Of a stretch of DNA of 64,000 nucleotides, positions 60,343 through 64,000 are shown in pieces. Source of the stretch: Blastococcus saxobsidens DD2 (GTDB lineage: Bacteria > Actinomycetota > Actinomycetes > Mycobacteriales > Geodermatophilaceae); the NCBI RefSeq assembly GCF_000284015.1, contig NC_016943.1, forward strand, positions 3,203,541 through 3,267,540. The letters are read 5' to 3'. The first letter of the stretch is position 1. Each line of letters opens with the position of its first letter. A model generated the notes under the pieces. The model was given only the letters and a program-made list of their open reading frames with translations. It had not been told where the DNA came from and searched no databases. The translations under genes and the position numbers were made by a program.

Positions 60343-62427
60343 TCAGGCCTCCGGGGTGATCAGCAGGGAGCCCGACGGGTGCACGGTGGCGGCGTGCCCG
60401 GGCAGGACGAGGGTGGTGGAATCCATCTCGGTGACGATCGCCGGACCGGCCACCACGTCACCGGCGCGCAGCTTGGCGCGGTCGTAGACACCGGCCGGCA
60501 CGTACTCCCCGCCGGCGTAGATGCGGTGGTCCTGGACGAGGGCGCCGGCCGGGTCGCCGTCCCCCTCGGGGAGCGTCACCGGCGCGACGTCGGGCCTGGG
60601 GCCGGTGACGGTCGCGCGGGCGTTGACGATCTCGTGGTCGACGGTGAGCAGGAAGCTGAACAGCCGGTCGTGCTCGGCGTCGAACCGCTTCCCCACCGTG
60701 GCCAGGACGCCGTCCGTGCTGCCCCCACCCGCCCCGCCGATGTCGTCCAGCCAGGAGGGGTCGACGGCGACCGGGATCTCGAAGCCCTGGCCGTGGTACC
60801 GGACGTCGACCTGGTAGCCGACGGTCTGCTCGGCGCGGGACAGGCCCTGCTCCTCCAGCCGCCGGCCGGCGTCGGCGGCCAGGTCGCGCAGGATCGTGGC
60901 CAGATCGTCGCCGGTCAGCTCGCCGAACCGGCGCAGCACCGTGCGGGCGGACTCGTCACGCCGGCTGGTGGTGGCGTCGCCCAGGGCGCAGAGCAGGCCC
61001 GGGCCGGGCGGCACGATCACCGGCCAGGCACCGGTCAGCTTCCCGAGGGCGTTGGCGTGCAGCGGGCCGGCGCCGCCGAAGGCCACCAGGGCGAAGTCGC
61101 GCGGGTCGAAGCCCTGCTGCACCGAGACCAGGCGGAGACCGCCGAGCATGTTCTCGTTGACGATGTCGATGATCCCGGCGGCCGCCGCCTCGGGTGACTC
61201 CAGGCCCATGGCCTCGGCGACCGTGCCGACGGCGGTCCGCGCGGCCTCGACGTCGAGGGTGATCTCGCCACCGGCGAGCGTCGTGGGCAGGTGGCCCAGG
61301 ACGACGTTGGCGTCGGTGACCGTGGGTTCGGTGCCGCCCCTGCCGTAGGCGGCCGGACCGGGGTCGGCGCCGGCGGACTGCGGGCCGACGCGCAGCGCCT
61401 TGGTCAGCTCCGGGACGTGCGCGACGGAGCCGCCACCTGCGCCGACCGTGCGGACGTCGACGCTGGAGGACCGGACGACGAGGTCGCCGACCTTGGTCTC
61501 CCGGCCGATCCTCGGGTTGAGGTCCTGGACCAGCCCGACGTCGGTGGAGGTGCCGCCCATGTCGAAGGTGATCAGGTCGCGGTAGCCGGCCTGCTCGGCG
61601 ATCCACACCGCGCCGGTGACGCCTCCGGCGGGGCCCGAGAGGAGGAGCGTCACCGGGGAGTCGATGGCGTTCGCGGCCGAGGAGAGCCCGCCGTCGCTGC
61701 GCAGGATGGCCAGCTCGCCGGCGACGCCGCCGTCGGCCAGGTTGCCCGCGAGGCTCTGCACGTACCGCTTCACCTGCGGCTGCACGTAGCCGTTGGCGAC
61801 CGTGGTGAGCGTGCGCTCGTACTCGCGCAGCTCCGGCAGCACGTCCGAGGACAGCGAGATCGGGATGCCGGGCAGCACCTCGGCGGCGATCTCGCCGATC
61901 CGCCGCTCGTGGGCCGGGTCGGCGAAGGAGTTGATGAGCGAGATCGCGAGGGCCTGGATCCCGTTGCCGCGCAGCTTCTCGAGCTGGGCGCGCACGTCGG
62001 CCTCGTCCAGCTCGCGGACGACGGCGCCGTCGCTGGTGATCCGCTCGTCGACCTCGACGGTGTTCTCGAGCGCGGCCAGCGGCTCGGGCTTGGGCCAGAT
62101 GATCCAGCCGGCCAGCCCGCCGGGGACGAACGAGCGGGCGATCTGCAGGACCTGCCGGAAGCCCCTGGTGGTGACCAGGCCGACCGTGGCGCCCTTCCCC
62201 TCGAGGATGGCGTTGGTCGCCACCGTGGTGCCGTGCAGCACCTGGGCGACCTCCGAGAGCTCGATGCCCGCCTCGGCGCACACCTTGCCGATGCCGTTCA
62301 GGACTCCGACGGCCTGGTCGGCGGGGGTCGAGGCGGTCTTCGCCCGCCAGGTGTTCCCGCTCCCCTCCTCCACCAGCAGGACGTCGGTGAACGTGCCTCC
62401 GACGTCGACTCCGAGCCGGTAACTCAT
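60343..62427 (-). CDS. hyuA: Hydantoinase A / oxoprolinase family subunit
   Basis: 694-residue ATP-binding subunit with the ASKHA fold: LGVDVGGTFTDVLLVEEGSG phosphate loop at the N-terminus, HGTTVATNAILEGKGATVGL, LLSGPAGGVTGAVWIAEQAG, TFDMGGTSTDVGLVQD and VAFGGAGPLHANALGKL. The last motif provides the ATP site. Translationally coupled to its GntR regulator (ATGA). Confidence 0.92.
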   Translation of the reverse strand: MSYRLGVDVGGTFTDVLLVEEGSGNTWRAKTASTPADQAVGVLNGIGKVCAEAGIELSEVAQVLHGTTVATNAILEGKGATVGLVTTRGFRQVLQIARSFVPGGLAGWIIWPKPEPLAALENTVEVDERITSDGAVVRELDEADVRAQLEKLRGNGIQALAISLINSFADPAHERRIGEIAAEVLPGIPISLSSDVLPELREYERTLTTVANGYVQPQVKRYVQSLAGNLADGGVAGELAILRSDGGLSSAANAIDSPVTLLLSGPAGGVTGAVWIAEQAGYRDLITFDMGGTSTDVGLVQDLNPRIGRETKVGDLVVRSSSVDVRTVGAGGGSVAHVPELTKALRVGPQSAGADPGPAAYGRGGTEPTVTDANVVLGHLPTTLAGGEITLDVEAARTAVGTVAEAMGLESPEAAAAGIIDIVNENMLGGLRLVSVQQGFDPRDFALVAFGGAGPLHANALGKLTGAWPVIVPPGPGLLCALGDATTSRRDESARTVLRRFGELTGDDLATILRDLAADAGRRLEEQGLSRAEQTVGYQVDVRYHGQGFEIPVAVDPSWLDDIGGAGGGSTDGVLATVGKRFDAEHDRLFSFLLTVDHEIVNARATVTGPRPDVAPVTLPEGDGDPAGALVQDHRIYAGGEYVPAGVYDRAKLRAGDVVAGPAIVTEMDSTTLVLPGHAATVHPSGSLLITPEA

Positions 62428-63134
62428 GAGGCCTCCTCATCGCTGGCGTGCTGCGCGGTCGCGGTCTGTGCGGTCGTGATCTGTGCCGTGGCGGCCCGGA
62501 CCATGACGGCCCGGGCGTTGGAGATGTGCGCGGTCATCACCGCGCGGGCCCATTCGGGGTCGCGGGCGCGCACGGCGGCCACCATCTCCAGGTGGTGGGC
62601 CAGGCTGCGGCGCAGCGACTCCGGGTCGTAGGCGTGGAAGTTGCGCCGCACGATCGGCGGGTGGATGGCCGCGGCCAGTGCGGTGGCCAGGGTGGGGTGG
62701 CCGGCCAGGACGACCAGCCGGTCGTGGAACGCGCGGTTGAGCGGCACGAGGGCGTCGAGGTCCTGGCCGGGACCCGGGCTGCCCACCTCGACCATGCGGT
62801 GCGCGAGGTCGTCGAGCTCGGCGACGTCGTCGGCGGTCGCGTTCGGGACCGCGAAGGCGGTCAGCTGCGGCTCCAGCGAGATCCGGAGGTCGAAGACCCC
62901 CTCCAGCTCGGCGACCGTCCAGGTGGCGACGCGGGCGCCGCGGTTGGGGCTGATGTCGACCAGTCCCTCCGCCGCGAGCCGGCTGAGCGCCTCGCGGACC
63001 GGCGTGCGGCTGACCCCGAGCCGGGCGGCGAGCTCCACCTCGCCGAGCCGGGCGCCCGCGCCGAGGGCGCCGGCCAGGATCAGCTCGCGCAGCTCGTGCA
63101 GCGCCCGCTCGGCGGCCGTCGTCGATCGTGGCAC
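62424..63134 (-). CDS. GntR-family (FCD) regulator of the hydantoinase operon
   Basis: 236 residues: winged helix LRELILAGALGAGARLGEVE, GVSRTPVREALSRLAAEGLV, and an FCD domain with LNRAFHDRLVVLAGH and AHHLEMVAAVRARD. It is the first gene of the operon, overlapping hyuA by 4 bases, so it controls itself and hyuAB through the TTGTRTGCA sites in the intergenic region. Tail is Thr/Ala/Gln repetitive (TAQITTAQTATAQHASDEEA). Confidence 0.9.
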   Translation of the reverse strand: MPRSTTAAERALHELRELILAGALGAGARLGEVELAARLGVSRTPVREALSRLAAEGLVDISPNRGARVATWTVAELEGVFDLRISLEPQLTAFAVPNATADDVAELDDLAHRMVEVGSPGPGQDLDALVPLNRAFHDRLVVLAGHPTLATALAAAIHPPIVRRNFHAYDPESLRRSLAHHLEMVAAVRARDPEWARAVMTAHISNARAVMVRAATAQITTAQTATAQHASDEEAS

Positions 63135-63153
63135 CCGTCACACCCCTCGGAGA

Positions 63154-63226
63154 TTGTGTGCAAACCTAGGGGGGTGGGGTGACGGGGGCAACGTTTCCGG
63201 CGTAATTTTCAGCTGACTGCATACAA
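63154..63226. promoter_or_regulatory. Paired TTGTRTGCA sites in the divergent GntR region
   Basis: TTGTGTGCA (63154-63162) and, inverted, TGCATACAA (63218-63226; TTGTATGCA on the other strand) differ by one base and lie 64 bases apart. They flank the divergent promoters of the GntR gene (63134) and the PEP-mutase-family gene (63239). CG-poor for this genome, they resemble FCD-GntR half-sites. Confidence 0.6.
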
Positions 63227-63238
63227 GAGGGGGCCGAC

Positions 63239-64000
63239 GTGGCGGATCTGCTGGGCAACGGACGCACAACGAGGGCTCGGCTGCGCGAGCTCGTGGAGGG
63301 TCCGGAGCCGCTGCTCGCCCCCGGTGCCTACGACGCGCTGAGCGCCCGGTTGATCGAGCAGGCCGGTTTCGACGCCGTCTACATGACCGGCTTCGGGACG
63401 ACGGCGTCGCTGATCGGCCGCCCCGACGTCGGGCTGCTGACCGGGACCGAGATGGTGGACAACGCCCGACGGATCGTGGCCGCCGTCGACGTGCCGGTGA
63501 TCGCCGACGCGGACACCGGCTACGGCAACGCGATCAACGTCGTCCGCACGGTGCAGCTGTACGAGCAGGCCGGCGTCGCCGGGATCCAGCTCGAGGACCA
63601 GGTGATGCCCAAGAAGTGCGGGCACATGAGCGGCAAGCTGCTGATCGGCGCCGACGAGATGGTCGGCAAGATCCGGGCGGCGGTCGAGGCGCGGCGCGAC
63701 CCGGACCTGCTGATCATCGCCCGCACCGACGCCGTCGCCGTGACCGGGACCGACGACGCCATCGCCCGGGCGCGCGCGTTCGCCGACGCCGGGGCGGACG
63801 TGCTCTTCGTCGAGGCGCCGACCTCGGACGCGGACATCGAGCGGGTGGCCGCCGAGCTGCGGGACGTGGCTCCGCTGGTCTTCAACTGGGCCGAGGGCGG
63901 CAAGACGCCCCCGATGCCGCTCGAGCGGATCAGCGAGCTCGGGTTCTCGCTGGTGATCTACCCGATCGGCACGCTGCTCGCGGCCACCGCCGGCATCCGC
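63239..64000 (+). CDS. Isocitrate lyase/PEP mutase family protein (3' end outside window)
   Basis: TIM-barrel lyase, 254 codons visible to the right edge with no stop. Motifs: Mg-binding DADTGYGN (Asp90, Asp92), catalytic KKCGH at 125-129, RTDAVAVTGTDDAIARA and NWAEGG. KKCGH favours C-C lyases (2-methylisocitrate-, dimethylmalate- or oxaloacetate-type) over phosphonate mutases. GTG 63239 has AGAGGGGG upstream. Divergent from the GntR-hyu operon and likely under the same regulator. Confidence 0.88.
   Translation, partial: MADLLGNGRTTRARLRELVEGPEPLLAPGAYDALSARLIEQAGFDAVYMTGFGTTASLIGRPDVGLLTGTEMVDNARRIVAAVDVPVIADADTGYGNAINVVRTVQLYEQAGVAGIQLEDQVMPKKCGHMSGKLLIGADEMVGKIRAAVEARRDPDLLIIARTDAVAVTGTDDAIARARAFADAGADVLFVEAPTSDADIERVAAELRDVAPLVFNWAEGGKTPPMPLERISELGFSLVIYPIGTLLAATAGIR

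Noticed and set aside
58345..61197. 950-codon plus-strand frame opposite hyuA/hyuB
   Set aside because: Shadow of the hydantoinase genes; no recognisable domain and biased Val/Asp/His composition.
1..64000. tRNA or rRNA genes, transposons, prophage
   Set aside because: Scanning by eye showed no tRNA cloverleaf-like CCA ends, no rRNA blocks and no transposase, integrase or phage structural proteins; a tRNAscan run would be needed to be certain.

Overview
The window is about 64 kb of very GC-rich, gene-dense DNA. Many neighbouring genes overlap by 4 bases (ATGA or GTGA), GTG starts are common, and several -10 boxes (TAnnnT type) sit directly before start codons, as in leaderless actinobacterial mRNAs. 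IdeR, CsoR, SigB-type sigma, Mycobacterium-like RraA, BldC/HspR-like MerR and DUF4192/DUF2277 proteins all point to an actinobacterium, most likely of the Geodermatophilaceae/Frankiales type (Blastococcus, Geodermatophilus, Modestobacter). That placement is inference from gene content. I see no rRNA, tRNA, transposase, prophage or CRISPR; it reads as a chromosomal segment.

Layout. 1-14.4 kb: housekeeping and regulation, with a sensor kinase cut by the left edge, a secreted NodB deacetylase with three nearly identical LysM repeats, D-Tyr-tRNA deacylase, a SigB-like sigma factor, a lysine acetyltransferase/deacetylase pair (Pat-like plus AcuC), the iron regulator IdeR, an S9 peptidase and small conserved proteins. 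14.4-19.4 kb: a translationally coupled five-gene glycan-type operon (GT4, methyltransferase, alpha/alpha-toroid protein, two GT2s). 19.4-22.2 kb: DksA-like zinc finger, methyltransferase, YibE/F membrane protein, STAS protein. 22.2-27.3 kb: stress and metal block, Hsp20 with a MerR regulator and a striking inverted-repeat promoter, then a CsoR copper operon (csoR-copZ-secreted His-rich protein-copA) ended by two hairpins.

27.5-30.8 kb holds a succinate-semialdehyde dehydrogenase and small enzymes. 30.8-43 kb is a catabolic island for an unidentified carboxylic/hydroxy acid: two GntR regulators, an MFS carrier, an isopropylmalate/tartrate-type dehydrogenase, cupin, ABM-domain protein, malate/lactate-type dehydrogenase, a CitA/CitB two-component system and a complete tripartite tricarboxylate transporter (TctCBA). 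43-49 kb: an SDR, NYN-domain protein, membrane glycosyltransferase, and an odd operon of HpcH-type aldolase, epimerase and GT2. 48.9-52.7 kb: a ferric-iron ABC importer headed by a good IdeR/DtxR box, fitting the ideR gene at 8.9 kb. 52.7-57.7 kb: small genes, a voltage-sensor-like channel with a non-canonical pore loop, the C-terminal relic of a thioesterase and a phasin/ferritin-like protein.

57.8-64 kb: a GntR-hyuA-hyuB-isochorismatase-family operon whose best reading is ATP-dependent hydantoin (possibly N-methylhydantoin, from creatinine) hydrolysis followed by a carbamoyl-amino-acid amidase. A divergent isocitrate-lyase/PEP-mutase family gene runs off the right edge. The most interesting unexplained items are the hsp20 promoter half-site array, the copper promoter embedded in the upstream gene, the iron box next to the aldolase/glycosyltransferase operon, the toroid-containing glycan operon and the hydantoin cluster.
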